From CAZUGO01 sp964619935 (GTDB taxonomy: Bacteria; Planctomycetota; Phycisphaerae; UBA1845; CAIVHJ01), in the NCBI GenBank assembly GCA_964619935.1, contig CAZUGO010000046.1, forward strand, positions 26,241 through 90,240: a DNA stretch of 64,000 nucleotides. Reading direction: 5' to 3'. The notes beneath the pieces were generated by a model. The model did not search any database. It saw only the letters and a list, made by a program, of their open reading frames with translations, and was not told the DNA's origin. This document shows, piece after piece, positions 17,382 to 27,099 of the stretch. How positions within the stretch are numbered: the first letter of the stretch is position 1; each line of letters begins with the position of its first letter. The translations under genes were made by a program, and so were the position numbers.

Positions 17382-17464
17382 TGGGAGCGGCTGGATTCGA
17401 ACCAGCGAAGGCTTACGCCAACGGGTTTACAGCCCGTCCCCTTTGGCCACTCGGGCACACTCCC
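17382..17464 (-). tRNA. tRNA-Tyr (GTA)
   Basis: Read on the minus strand the gene starts GGGAGTG and ends CGCTCCCA. The acceptor stem pairs fully (one T-G). The anticodon arm is ACGGG-CTGTAAA-CCCGT with anticodon GTA. The T arm is GCTGG-TTCGAAT-CCAGC. A long variable arm (TGGCGTAAGCC region) is as expected for a class II bacterial tyrosine tRNA. CCA is not encoded. 83 nt. Confidence 0.97.
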
Positions 17465-18282
17465 GTGCCGCGGTCGGCGGCACAGCGCCGGCAGGAGCGT
17501 CAGTCGGGACCAGGGCCGTTTTCGAGGGTCCCAGAAGCGGTTGCGGGCCTTCGCGGCCCTTGTGGTTCGCGCTCGACTTCGCCTTCCCTGCATTCAGGTG
17601 TGGGATTATAAGGAGTCATCCAGAGCTTGGCCAGCCTTGCAGCTTCTACCGAGGGTGCGGTTGGTGAACCGTTGTCGGGGCGCAGGCGCGAAACACCCAG
17701 CGGCTCCGCTGCCATTGGCAGCCGCAACCAGGGTTCTTGGCATTTCGACATTCGTTCGTGCCGGGTTGCTCTGGGGTCCGTTTGTGGCGAGGCTGACCAC
17801 AAGGCTTCGAGGTCTGCTCCCTTACTTGGACGCGACCAAAGTGCGTCGCCGGGCGGCTCGCCAAACCGGTCCCTTCGTGCTGATGCGGAGGTTGCGATTG
17901 CTGGCAGGGGTGCGGGTGCGGTGGGGGCAGGCGCGCGGGGCCGTGATCAGGCCGCTGTCGGCTCGCGGTTTCGGTCGGCGTTTCGCTTGGGCTGATGATC
18001 CGATCTGAAAGACCCCAGCGCCGCTTCCTTGAGCGATGCCAAGGCTGAGGAGAAGAGGAAGGAGGAGAAGGACTTTCGAATCCACACCTAGTATGCAATA
18101 CGTTCCGGAGGCCGTCAAAGGAAATGCTCAACCTAACGCAAAGGCGCCCAAATAACTGTGGCAGGTCAGGGCACCGCTTGGTTCGGACCGCCCGGCCCGG
18201 GCATTGACCGTTCCGGATGCCGGGGTTAGCCTGATGGGTGCGCGTTTGGGTGACCTGCAGGGTGCTGAAAGGAAGCGGTTTG
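17465..18282. other. Non-coding region upstream of tRNA-Tyr and the STAS gene
   Basis: About 820 bp without a credible gene; the frames that are open have no hydrophobic core or known motif. A minus-strand TATAAT (17610-17605) about 140 bp upstream of tRNA-Tyr could be its -10 box, with no good -35. Nothing else stands out. Confidence 0.5.
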
Positions 18283-18786
18283 ATGACCGGATTGATCGAA
18301 ACCGGCAGCAGTCCGAGAACCTTGTGGGTTCGAGTCAGCGGGGCGGCCACCATGAAAATCGCCCCGGCGTTTCTGGACTGCATCCAGCGCGGGACGCGTG
18401 AGCCTCCGGCGGATGTGCTTCTGGACCTTTCGGGGTGTACCTGGCTGGACAGCACTTTCATCGGCAGTCTGGTCCAGGTGTCGCAGTCCGCCGCATCCTC
18501 CTGCTCCTGGCGATTTCACCTGTGCAACCCATCGGAAGCCTGCCTGAACACGCTGGGCAAGATGAGCATGATCCGCCTGTTCAATGTGCACAGCGATCCG
18601 GCCCCCAAGGCGATGTGTTGGTCGCCATGGGTGACGCGTGAGACGTCACGGGACGCGCTCGCCGAGACCGTCATCCACGCCCACGAGCGCCTGGCGGACG
18701 TCGATCCCGGCAACCGCGAATTTCGTCGAGTGGCGGACGTCTTCCGCCGCGAACTCAGCAAGCGGCAGCACCAGGCGCGCGATTAG
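18283..18786 (+). CDS. STAS-domain protein (anti-sigma factor antagonist-like)
   Basis: 167 residues from the ATG at 18283 with AAAGGAAG upstream. The STAS fold shows in 'RTLWVRVSGAATMKIAPAFL', 'ADVLLDLSGCTWLDSTFIGS' and 'WRFHLCNPSEACLNTLGKMS'. The Ser in 'LDSTFIG' aligns with the serine that is phosphorylated in SpoIIAA-like proteins. A ~45-residue helical tail follows. Such proteins bind and sequester an anti-sigma/kinase partner. No partner kinase or phosphatase gene is adjacent, so the target is unknown. Confidence 0.8.
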   Translation: MTGLIETGSSPRTLWVRVSGAATMKIAPAFLDCIQRGTREPPADVLLDLSGCTWLDSTFIGSLVQVSQSAASSCSWRFHLCNPSEACLNTLGKMSMIRLFNVHSDPAPKAMCWSPWVTRETSRDALAETVIHAHERLADVDPGNREFRRVADVFRRELSKRQHQARD

Positions 18787-18925
18787 TTCCTGGCCTCGGG
18801 AGGCGCCGGGGCCCAGCGCGAAGCATCGTCGACGACACGCCCATACCGAATCAATGATGAAACCCCTGCGCCAGAGGGTTGCCCGACCGGCTCGACCGGC
18901 AGCGCACCCGGTGCTGGCCGGCCAC

Positions 18926-20227
18926 TCAGAAGGAATCCGCCAGGAACATGCCGGCGATGCTGGCGGTCATCCAGGAGGCCAGCGCCCCGCCGATCATCGC
19001 CCGCAGCCCCAGTCGTGAGAAGTCCTCGCGTCGTGATGGGGCGAGGGCGGTCAAACCACCGATCTGGATGGCAATGGACGGCAGATTGGCAAAGCCGCAC
19101 AGGGCGTATGCGGCGATCTGCGCCGAGCGCGGCGACAGCCGTGCCGGCGTGGCCGGGCCGATGGCATCGGCAAGCGACAGGTAGGCCACAAACTCGGTGG
19201 CGACGATCTTCTCGCCCAGAAGGGACCCGAACACCTGACAATCAGAAGCAGGCACTCCCATCAGCCAGGCCAGCGGCGTGAACAACCAGCCCAGGAAATA
19301 CTGCAGCGAGAAGGGCGGGATGCCATGGGCCGCCCGCCAGGCGGCGATGCCCTTAAGATCGCCCAGGGCCTCGATGGGCCAGTTGACCAGTGCCAGCAAT
19401 GAAACAAAGGCAATCAGCATGGCGGCCACGTTGAGGGTCAGCCTCAATCCGTCGGTCGCGCCGAGGGCCGCGGCATCCAGGAGGTTGTGCGTTTCGCGGG
19501 GCTGGTCGTGGAGAAAGCGCGCTTCATCCGGTGGCACCTCAAGCTCGGGCACCATGATCTTCGCGATGACAAATGCGGCCGGGGCCGACATCAGGCTGGC
19601 GGTCAACAAGTGCTTGATGAACAACTCTTGGCGGAGCGCGTCGCCACCCCCCAGGATCCCAACGTAGGCGGCCAGCACCGAGCCGGCAATGGTGGCAAAG
19701 CCGCCGGTCATCAAGGCCATGATCTGCGAACGGGTCATGGCCTCGATGTACGGCTTGACGCACAAGGGAGCCTCGGTCTGGCCGACAAAAACATTGGCGG
19801 CCATGGCCAGCGCTTCGGCGCCGGTAACCCGCAGGAACCGTCGCATGACCCAAGCGAGCCCGGCGACAACCCGTTGCATGAGACCCATGTGGTACAACAC
19901 GCCCATCAGCGATGCGAAGAAGATGATCACCGGAAGGGCCTTGATGGCAAAGATGAAGCCCCAGGGCCCAGTCTCGTCCATGAGGCGCGGCCCGAAAATG
20001 AAGGCGACACCGGCGTCGGAGAAGCGGATCACGCGGTTGACAACGGCGGCCAGGCGGGTAAAAGCCCAGACCACCGGCGGGCACACCAGCAGCAGCCAGG
20101 CCAACAGCACTTGCATGGCGATGCCGACCACGACGATTCTCGGGGAGATGCGCCTGCGGGCGGTCGACAGCGCGGCTGCGATTGCCACGAGTGCCAGCAC
20201 ACCACCAACGCCGACGAATTGATTCAT
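18926..20227 (-). CDS. Concentrative nucleoside transporter (NupC/CNT family)
   Basis: 433 residues with about ten hydrophobic helices. The family signature 'AANVFVGQTEAPLCVKPY' includes the nucleoside-binding Gln-Thr-Glu, and 'ATEFVAYLSLADA' with 'YALCGFANLPSIAIQIGGL' forms the second half-site. CNTs import nucleosides with Na or H. It lies 30 bp downstream of transketolase on the same strand, so ribose released from imported nucleosides could be fed into the pentose phosphate pathway; that link is inferred. Confidence 0.93.
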   Translation of the reverse strand: MNQFVGVGGVLALVAIAAALSTARRRISPRIVVVGIAMQVLLAWLLLVCPPVVWAFTRLAAVVNRVIRFSDAGVAFIFGPRLMDETGPWGFIFAIKALPVIIFFASLMGVLYHMGLMQRVVAGLAWVMRRFLRVTGAEALAMAANVFVGQTEAPLCVKPYIEAMTRSQIMALMTGGFATIAGSVLAAYVGILGGGDALRQELFIKHLLTASLMSAPAAFVIAKIMVPELEVPPDEARFLHDQPRETHNLLDAAALGATDGLRLTLNVAAMLIAFVSLLALVNWPIEALGDLKGIAAWRAAHGIPPFSLQYFLGWLFTPLAWLMGVPASDCQVFGSLLGEKIVATEFVAYLSLADAIGPATPARLSPRSAQIAAYALCGFANLPSIAIQIGGLTALAPSRREDFSRLGLRAMIGGALASWMTASIAGMFLADSF

Positions 20228-20257
20228 GATTGCGGTTCCCGGCGGTCGAATGCGGCG

Positions 20258-22201
20258 CTACCGGCCCAGGAATTCAGCGACCGTGGTGCAGATCGCCGGA
20301 GCGGACAGCCCATAATGGTCGAGCAGTACCTGGGGCGTGGCCGCCGACTTGGGGATCCGCGGGACAGTCAGGCAATGGACCCGGATGCCGGCGGTCTCGG
20401 CGGCGGCCTGGGCCACGGCGCTGCCAAAGCCACCCCCGTAGTTGTCCTCCAGGGTCACGATGATGCTGCCGCCGTCGGCGGCCGCTCCCAGCACGGGGGC
20501 GGTGTCGAGCGGCAGGCTGTAGGCATCGATGACGGTGCTGTTGATCCCGCGGTCCGCCAGCAGGGTGGCGGCCTGCAGGGCCTCGGTGACCATGTAGCCG
20601 CTGGCCACCAAGGTCACGTGATCGCCTCGGCGCAGAATCTTGCTGCCGCCAACCTCAAATCGTTCATCAAACGGATAGATGAATGGGACGTCGGGTCGGT
20701 GGGTCCTCATGTAGCACGGTCCGCGATGGTCGGCCATCAGGCCGGTCATGCGGTAGGCGGCGATCGCGTCGGCGGGCTGAAACACCACACACGCCGGCGT
20801 CCGCCTGCCGTCGTCCACCTCGGTGTAAGGTCTGAAGCAGGCCAGGTCGGCGAGCGCCATCTGGGAGGGCCCATCGGAGGCGGGCCCCAGGCCCGAGTGC
20901 GATCCCACCAGCTTGATGTTGGCCCGGCTGATCAAGGCCAGCTCGATCTGGTCATAACCTCGGGCCAGGAACTTCGCAAACGAACTCACGAAGGGGACCT
21001 TGCCTCCGGCGGCCAACCCGACGGCGGCTGAAATCAGGTTTTGCTCGGCGATCTTGCCTTCGAAGAACCGGGCTTCGTGCCGTGCGGCGAAAATGTCGGC
21101 GAATGTCGAGTTGCTGACATCGCCGTCGAGCGCGACCACGGCGGGGTTGACCTGGCCCAGGGCGCTCAGGGCAACGCCGTACGCCCGGCGGGTTGCCAAC
21201 TTGCGGTGTTCGAGGGCGGACTGAAGTCCCACGTGGCTCAGCGCCTGCTCAAAGTCGGGCAGGGGCTTGGCACGAGCACCGCCGGTGACCGTCGCCGGAG
21301 CGATGACCGGCGGTTTGAGCGTGGCCGCCTCAGCGGGCGACGTGCCCAGTTGATGGTGCATGGCATCCAACGATGCTTCGGCGTCCGCCAGATCCGCTTC
21401 GGGCAGCGGTTTGCCGTGAAAGTTGCCGCCCTGAAGCGGCTGCACGCCCCAACCTTTGACGGTCCTGGCAACAATCGCCAATGGCGTGGCGCTCTGGTGA
21501 AAATCTTCGAAGGCCCGCACCAGTTCCTCGGGGGCGTGGCCATCAACCATCCGGGTGGTCCACCCAAAAGCGGCGAGCTTGTGCACAAGCACATCCGCCG
21601 ACTGCTGAGGCGAGACCCGACCTGCCTGCCCTTCGCCGTTACAGTTGAACACGGCGCACAGGTTGTTCAGCCGCCAGTCGAGGGCACAGTCCAGCGCCTC
21701 CCAGATTTGTCCTTCGCGGCTTTCGCCGTCCCCGATGAGGCAGTAGACCCGGCGCGGGGATTGATCCAGACGGGCAGCCAGCGCCAAGCCGGCGGCCACC
21801 GACAGCCCCATGCCCAATGATCCGGTGGCGGCATCGAAGAATGGGAAGCCTTCGGCTGGGTTGGGATGGCCGTCCAGCACGCTGTCCCACTCCCGGAGGT
21901 GACCGAGATCCCCGAGGGTCAGGGGGACCCTGCGGTCCGGGAGGCGACCCACCGTCCCGCCGAGGTCCGCATAGGCGGCATAAACGATCGGCACGGCATG
22001 CCCTTCGGAGAGCACCAGGCGGTCGGCCTGGGGGTGATCCGGGCGGGTCGGGTCGTAGCGCATCTCCTTGTACATTAATACCGTTACGATGTGGGCCAGC
22101 GATAAGGCGCTGGATGGATGGCCGGCACCGGCCTGAGTGGTCATGCGCACCGCCAGCTTGCTCAGTTCGATGGCTTTGGCGCTCAGGGCTCGGGCATCCA
22201 C
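20258..22201 (-). CDS. tkt: Transketolase
   Basis: 647 residues. The thiamine-diphosphate enzyme moves two-carbon units between sugar phosphates. Motifs are 'TTQAGAGHPSSALSLAHI', the cofactor motif 'CLIGDGESREGQIWEALD' with 'VFNCNGEGQ', and in the pyrimidine domain 'ALDGDVSNSTFADIF', 'FFEGKIAEQNLISAAVGLA' and 'SHSGLGPASDGPSQMALAD'. The single-polypeptide length is intact. It is first in a tkt-nupC pair. The start MDARALSAKAIELSKLAV is the first ATG. Confidence 0.95.
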   Translation of the reverse strand: MDARALSAKAIELSKLAVRMTTQAGAGHPSSALSLAHIVTVLMYKEMRYDPTRPDHPQADRLVLSEGHAVPIVYAAYADLGGTVGRLPDRRVPLTLGDLGHLREWDSVLDGHPNPAEGFPFFDAATGSLGMGLSVAAGLALAARLDQSPRRVYCLIGDGESREGQIWEALDCALDWRLNNLCAVFNCNGEGQAGRVSPQQSADVLVHKLAAFGWTTRMVDGHAPEELVRAFEDFHQSATPLAIVARTVKGWGVQPLQGGNFHGKPLPEADLADAEASLDAMHHQLGTSPAEAATLKPPVIAPATVTGGARAKPLPDFEQALSHVGLQSALEHRKLATRRAYGVALSALGQVNPAVVALDGDVSNSTFADIFAARHEARFFEGKIAEQNLISAAVGLAAGGKVPFVSSFAKFLARGYDQIELALISRANIKLVGSHSGLGPASDGPSQMALADLACFRPYTEVDDGRRTPACVVFQPADAIAAYRMTGLMADHRGPCYMRTHRPDVPFIYPFDERFEVGGSKILRRGDHVTLVASGYMVTEALQAATLLADRGINSTVIDAYSLPLDTAPVLGAAADGGSIIVTLEDNYGGGFGSAVAQAAAETAGIRVHCLTVPRIPKSAATPQVLLDHYGLSAPAICTTVAEFLGR

Positions 22202-22524
22202 CTTAGTCCTCCGATAAGCGGAATTTGGCGGTCAAGGAACGGCCGCAGATTACCGACTGAGCACATAGACTTCAAGCAGCCGGCCGCCAAGCCCTTGAAG
22301 GACGGTCTGTTGGAAATTTCGGCCCCCAGAGGTTCCAATTGGGACTGCCGCCATCTTCTAATCATGCTATAGTAGTCGATGCATAGCAATTCGACCTTAA
22401 CTCAAAGACGTCACCGTTGTTGCGTGACCGGCCCGCAAGATGCCGCGATATGCAAACGGACGCTCGCCCCGCCCGGGCTGCGATCCGGGTGTGCCCACCC
22501 CGGAGGGCCCCAACAGACAGGGGG
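22202..22524. other. Divergent intergenic region between tkt and the Rrf2 gene
   Basis: 323 bp, locally less GC-rich around 22340-22400, where a TATAGT (22368-22373) may be a -10 box for the Rrf2 gene but without a good -35. An Rrf2-type regulator commonly acts on its own promoter, so this is the place to look for its operator. Confidence 0.4.
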
Positions 22525-22935
22525 ATGAAGATGCGCATTGGAAAGACATCCGTGTACGGGCTGTTTGCCGTGATCTACGTGGCCAGGAGCGAGGTGCAGA
22601 AACCGGTACAGGGTCGCGATATCGCCGATGCCTACGGGATTCCGGTGGAGTACCTGCTCAAGATCCTCCAGGCGTTGGCCAGGGGGGGCATTCTCAAGAG
22701 CGCCCGCGGACGGTCTGGCGGCTTCGTGCTCAACCGGGCCGCCGAGAGCATCACGCTAAAGGAAATTATCGACATCCTGGAATCGTCGGCGGACTTCTCC
22801 AGTCTTCTGGAACAGTCAATCCCGGGGCACCAGAAACTCAAGCGGTTCCTCAAGGAACGTTATGACGACGTCGTCAACTCCGTTCACGATTCGCTTCACC
22901 AAGTCTCCGTGAAACAACTCCTGGAAATCGACTGA
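22525..22935 (+). CDS. Rrf2-family transcriptional regulator
   Basis: 136 residues from the ATG at 22525 (GGGGG upstream; ATG two codons later is also possible). The winged-helix part is standard: 'KTSVYGLFAVIYVARSEVQK', 'VQGRDIADAYGIPVEYLLKI', 'ARGGILKSARGRSGGFVLNR', 'ITLKEIIDILESS'. The three clustered cysteines that hold the Fe-S cluster in IscR and NsrR are absent, so sensing is probably not through an iron-sulfur cluster. The regulated genes are unknown; the divergent tkt-nupC pair is a candidate. Confidence 0.88.
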   Translation: MKMRIGKTSVYGLFAVIYVARSEVQKPVQGRDIADAYGIPVEYLLKILQALARGGILKSARGRSGGFVLNRAAESITLKEIIDILESSADFSSLLEQSIPGHQKLKRFLKERYDDVVNSVHDSLHQVSVKQLLEID

Positions 22936-23026
22936 CCCGCGGTTCCCGGGCAGCACCAAGCGCCGCGACTCCTGCGGGGTGCCCGCGGTTCACAAGGACC
23001 CCGGCCTGCGAGCACTAGGGGGGCGG

Positions 23027-24427
23027 TTACGCCACGGGCTGGCAGGTGCCGAAGTGCTTCTTGGCGTCGCCAACCAGGTAGAATGAGCCGGTGATGCAGA
23101 TCAGGTCCTCGGGGGTCACGGCGCTGTTGGCAATCTGCAAGGCCTGCTCCAGCGTCGAGGCGGTCTGGGCCATATTCCCCGACTGCTCGACGTAGGCGGC
23201 CGCGAGGTCCTTGGGATCGGCGGCCCGCGGCGACCCCGAGCGCGTGAAAATCACCTTGTCGGCCCCCAGTTGAATGTGGCGGATCATGCCGTCGATGTCC
23301 TTACCGTCCTGACAGCCGAAGATCACGATCATCGAGTCATACGAAATGCTCTGGCCAATGGTCCGCATCAACGCTTCGACACTGGCGGCGTTATGGGCGC
23401 CGTCCAGCAGGACGCAAGGCTGTTGCTTGAGGATCTCCATGCGACCGGGCAAGCTGACCTTGCCGAGACCCTTGGTGGCCTGCTGATCATCGATGTCGAA
23501 TCCGCGCGTCTTTAGTGCGTCGAGCAGTCCCAACGCCACCCCGCAGTTAATGGCCTGGTGTTCCCCAAGCAGCGGGACGTGGAGATGTTCGAAGCGGCTC
23601 GACGGGGTGGTCAGACACACCCGGGTGTGCGGTCCGACCATCCGGGACGATTCAAACCGGTAGCTGAACTCGATATCGTCTCCGGTGAACCGGAGCGGAA
23701 CTCCGAGATTGGTGGCGAGCTGCTTGAGCGTGTTCTTGGCATCGGGGGCTTGAGGGGCACTGATGGCCGGGATGCCCGATTTCAGAATGCCGCCCTTTTC
23801 TTGGGCGATGGCGTCGAGCGTGTTGCCCAACTGCTGGACGTGGTCCAGACTGATGCTGGTAATCCCGCAGACCTCCGGCTTGATCACGTTGGTGGAATCC
23901 AGCCGCCCGCCCATGCCGGCTTCGATGACCGCGACGTCGACCTGCTTCTCCACAAAGAAGAGAAAGGCCATTGCGGTCATGACGTCAAAGAAAGTGGGTT
24001 GCGGACCTTTGGTGTGGTTGACCACCGGGACCAACAGGTTGACCAGCCGAACGAATTCCGGTTCGGTGATCCACAGGTCGTTGACGGTCAGCCGCTCGCG
24101 GATATCCAATACGTGGGGCGAGCTGTACAGCCCTACCGTATACCCGCAGGCCTGCAGCATGTTGGACAGCATGGCGGCAGTGGAGCCCTTGCCTTTGGTC
24201 CCGGCGATGTGCACCGTTCGCAAGTGCTTGTGCGGATTGCCCAGAGCGGTGAGCAGGCGATTCATCCGTGCCAAGCTAAAGTTATGGCGATCATAGCGTA
24301 CGGGCTTCAGCTGCTCGTAATCGGTGACCTTGCGCAAAAAGTTGAGTGCCGACCGGAACGTTCGAAGGCCACCACTCCTCGGGCGGCCTTGCCGAGTTGC
24401 CTTTGAAGGTATCTTTGTACTGGCCAT
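23027..24427 (-). CDS. folC: Dihydrofolate synthase / folylpolyglutamate synthase
   Basis: 466 residues. It adds glutamate to dihydropteroate or folate with ATP. Motifs are 'RTVHIAGTKGKGSTAAMLS' (P-loop), 'YSSPHVLDIRERL', 'VAVIEAGMGGRLDSTNVI', 'ITSISLDHVQQLGNT', 'EKGGILKSGIP', 'LPGRMEIL' and 'LLDGAHNAASVEAL'. An N-terminal ~25-residue basic extension precedes the usual start region ('FRSALNFLRKVTDYE'). It is transcribed divergently from aroB across ~200 bp; both lead toward folate or aromatic products. Confidence 0.94.
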   Translation of the reverse strand: MASTKIPSKATRQGRPRSGGLRTFRSALNFLRKVTDYEQLKPVRYDRHNFSLARMNRLLTALGNPHKHLRTVHIAGTKGKGSTAAMLSNMLQACGYTVGLYSSPHVLDIRERLTVNDLWITEPEFVRLVNLLVPVVNHTKGPQPTFFDVMTAMAFLFFVEKQVDVAVIEAGMGGRLDSTNVIKPEVCGITSISLDHVQQLGNTLDAIAQEKGGILKSGIPAISAPQAPDAKNTLKQLATNLGVPLRFTGDDIEFSYRFESSRMVGPHTRVCLTTPSSRFEHLHVPLLGEHQAINCGVALGLLDALKTRGFDIDDQQATKGLGKVSLPGRMEILKQQPCVLLDGAHNAASVEALMRTIGQSISYDSMIVIFGCQDGKDIDGMIRHIQLGADKVIFTRSGSPRAADPKDLAAAYVEQSGNMAQTASTLEQALQIANSAVTPEDLICITGSFYLVGDAKKHFGTCQPVA

Positions 24428-24633
24428 GGGGCGAAAGTATCAGAACGCAGAGTTCAAATCAAGGAGTTAGGGTCGCCCGCTTGTCAATGGCAAATGATTC
24501 ACAGGGCTGCATATCACGATTCATTGTGAACGCCATCGTGTTGGGATGAATTCAGGATAGTTACGAAAATAGTTGAGGACCAGGGCAGCACTTCGTTAGG
24601 GTTTTTTCCATTTTCACATCTGGCAGCCGCGTT

Positions 24634-25743
24634 ATGATTCGCGGGTTGGGGAACCACACGATGTGGCACGATGACATTTCGATCGCCGGGTCGGTTTGCC
24701 GCGTGATGGTGGGTCGCGGGGCGTCGGCTGCTTTGCACACGTTCATTCCGGATGACGCCACCGCGTTGGTGGTGGTAGCCGACCCGCAGGTTGCCGCCCT
24801 TCACGGTCAGGCCTGCCTGGGCGGCGTGGCCGCACGGGATATCGCGGTCCTGGAATGGACGGTGCCCATCGGGGAATCGAGCAAGGGTTTGTGGCAGGCG
24901 GAATGCTTCTACGATTATCTGGCTTCCAAGGGGATCGACCGCCGGGCGCTGGTCCTGGCCCTTGGGGGCGGCGTGGTCGGAGACCTGGCCGGCTTCGTGG
25001 CCGCCACCTGGCTGCGGGGTATCCGCTGGCTGAACTGTCCGACGACGTTGCTCGCGGCCGTCGATGCCGGCATCGGCGGCAAGACCGCCTTGAATCACGC
25101 CGGCCGCAAGAACGTCATTGGGGCCTTCCATCAGCCGGAAGCCGTGGTCATCGATACCGATTGGTTGGCGACACTGAACGACCGCCAGTTTCGTTCGGGG
25201 TTGGCCGAGAGTCTGAAGCACGCGCTCGTCGCCGATGCCGCGTTCTTTGAGTGGCATGCCGAGCACGCCGAGGCGATCGGGGCCCGCGACTTCGGGGTGC
25301 TGGAGACCCTGATCGCCCGCAACATTGCGATCAAGGGTGCCATCGTCCAGCAGGATGAGCGCGATCGGTCCGGTGTGCGGGCCCGGTTGAACTTCGGCCA
25401 TACGGTGGGGCATGCCCTGGAGGTCGTCAGTGATTTCCAGTGGACCCACGGAGAGTGCGTCGCCCTGGGAATGCTGGCGGCGTGGCGTGTCGCTGTCGAA
25501 CGCGGCGACATCGACTCCGCGACGCTGAGCCGGGTTGCTGCAGTATTCGAGGGCCTGGGTTTGCCAACCCAGTTGCCCGCGCTGCCGGATGTCGATCCGT
25601 TTCTGACGCTGCTGCACCACGACAAGAAGTTCATGGGCAACCAGCCGGGCTTCGTCCTGCCAGTGGCGGTGGGTCGGGTGCAGGTGGGTCAATCGGTTGA
25701 CGATGACGCGGTGCTTCGGGCTGTGGCGGGGCTGCGGGCCTGA
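24634..25743 (+). CDS. aroB: 3-dehydroquinate synthase
   Basis: 369 residues. It cyclises DAHP to 3-dehydroquinate with NAD and a divalent metal. Motifs are 'LALGGGVVGDLAGFVAATW', 'RGIRWLNCPTTLLAAVDA', 'GIGGKTALNHAGRKNVIGAF', 'LAESLKHALVAD' (metal Glu), 'RARLNFGHTVGHALE' (metal His) and 'HDKKFMG'. An internal ATG at 24661 gives a more typical length. The 3' end overlaps the convergent exporter gene by 55 bp. Confidence 0.95.
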   Translation: MIRGLGNHTMWHDDISIAGSVCRVMVGRGASAALHTFIPDDATALVVVADPQVAALHGQACLGGVAARDIAVLEWTVPIGESSKGLWQAECFYDYLASKGIDRRALVLALGGGVVGDLAGFVAATWLRGIRWLNCPTTLLAAVDAGIGGKTALNHAGRKNVIGAFHQPEAVVIDTDWLATLNDRQFRSGLAESLKHALVADAAFFEWHAEHAEAIGARDFGVLETLIARNIAIKGAIVQQDERDRSGVRARLNFGHTVGHALEVVSDFQWTHGECVALGMLAAWRVAVERGDIDSATLSRVAAVFEGLGLPTQLPALPDVDPFLTLLHHDKKFMGNQPGFVLPVAVGRVQVGQSVDDDAVLRAVAGLRA

Positions 25744-27095
25744 ACGACCGGCCCGCCTTCGAGCACGGCGCGGACGGTCATGCCTTCGTCGATGTCCTTC
25801 GACGGATGACGCACGACGAGATCACCGGCGGTCAAACCGCCCTTGATCTGGGCCTCATCATCGCTGAGCAAGCCGACCTCGACCGCCAGGCGAACCGTTC
25901 GGCCTTGTCGCAACGCCATGACTTGCCAGATGCCCTGGGGGCTGCGAAAAAGACAGGTTCGCGGCAGTGCCAGCACGCCCTTGGCCTGCGCGTACAGGAT
26001 CCGCACGTGCACCCGAAAGCCGACGCCCAGGCGCTCGGGCCGCTGGTCCAACTTGATGACCACTTTGACCCGTTGTTGTTCGATGCCCAGGGAGCTGACC
26101 TTTGTAAACCCAGCGGGAAACACGCGCAGCACCGTTCCGTGAGGGGTCCCCTGGGGAATTGCCGAACCGAAGACCTCCACGGCGGCCCCCGGTTCGATGA
26201 GCCCGGCCTGCTCGGTGAGGACTTCGGCCACGATCTCGAGTTCATCGAGTCGACCCACGGTCAAGAGCGGCGTTCCGGCCGGAAGGTATTGGCGGCGCGT
26301 CTGGTCGCGGGTCAGCACGATGCCGTCGATGGGGCTGCGGATCACCGCGCGGTTGAGGTTCCGCTGCTCGATCTCGAGTTGCGTGCGGGCCTCGTCCAAC
26401 TGGCGCTGCCAGCGTTCCAGCTCGAAGCGCTTGCGGTCGGTGTAGTCGGTGATGAACTTGGGGCCGATGTCGCTGACCGCAGCCAGGGTGCGCAAAGCCG
26501 CCAGGTTGAGCACGTCGCTGCGGTAGTCCGCGCCGCTCTTGCGGGATTCGGTCTTGGCTTCGGCCAGTTCGCGTTCGTTGGCCCGCCCAGTCTCCGAGAG
26601 TGCCATCAGGCGCTGCAACTCGGACTTGGCGAATTCGTGGATGGCCAGCGAGCCTTCCAACTGCACCTCGGCTGCCTGCACCGTCTCACCGATGGCCTTG
26701 ACCACGGCATTGGCCTCCACCAGCATGTGGTCCTCCAGGCGGTTGTCCTGATTGGCCGCGATTTCGCTCTCGAGCACCGCGATGCGCTGCCTGGCCTGGG
26801 CCACGCGGTCTTCAAGGTCGCCGGTCTCGAGCTGCAGGATGACTTGGTCGGCGTGGACCGCGTCGCCTTCGCGAAGATCGATCCGCGGCATCCACCCGGC
26901 GATCGGCATGGAGATCAGGTGGTCGTGCGGCAGCTCGGTGACGGCGCGTTCCTCGACGAACGCCTGCAGGTCGGCGGTGTAGGGCGCGACCACTTCCACA
27001 GCCGCATCCGGTCGGGCGGCCTGCCAGAGCCACACGCCGGCCAGCAGTCCCGCGGGAACCGCCACCCACAGCCAGGTCTTGGTCATGCGCTGCAT
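25689..27095 (-). CDS. Periplasmic adaptor (membrane fusion) protein of a MacB-like ABC exporter
   Basis: 468 residues. One N-terminal anchor ('WLWVAVPAGLLAGVWLWQA') is followed by a split lipoyl/barrel-sandwich domain ('GWMPRIDLREGDAVHADQVI', 'AVIRSPIDGIVLTRDQTRR'). Between them are long helical hairpins of about 180 residues rich in Glu/Arg/Ala. Beta-barrel and membrane-proximal domains come last ('VGLLSDDEAQIKGGLTAGDL'). Adaptors of this HlyD/MacA type bridge an inner-membrane transporter to an outer-membrane channel. It is the last gene of the three-gene exporter operon, four bases after the permease stop. Confidence 0.88.
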   Translation of the reverse strand: MQRMTKTWLWVAVPAGLLAGVWLWQAARPDAAVEVVAPYTADLQAFVEERAVTELPHDHLISMPIAGWMPRIDLREGDAVHADQVILQLETGDLEDRVAQARQRIAVLESEIAANQDNRLEDHMLVEANAVVKAIGETVQAAEVQLEGSLAIHEFAKSELQRLMALSETGRANERELAEAKTESRKSGADYRSDVLNLAALRTLAAVSDIGPKFITDYTDRKRFELERWQRQLDEARTQLEIEQRNLNRAVIRSPIDGIVLTRDQTRRQYLPAGTPLLTVGRLDELEIVAEVLTEQAGLIEPGAAVEVFGSAIPQGTPHGTVLRVFPAGFTKVSSLGIEQQRVKVVIKLDQRPERLGVGFRVHVRILYAQAKGVLALPRTCLFRSPQGIWQVMALRQGRTVRLAVEVGLLSDDEAQIKGGLTAGDLVVRHPSKDIDEGMTVRAVLEGGPVVQARSPATARSTASSSTD

Positions 27096-27099
27096 CCTC

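Noticed and set aside
17646..18461. 271-residue minus-strand frame
   Set aside because: Pro/Ser/Arg-rich, no hydrophobic core, and overlaps the real STAS gene start.
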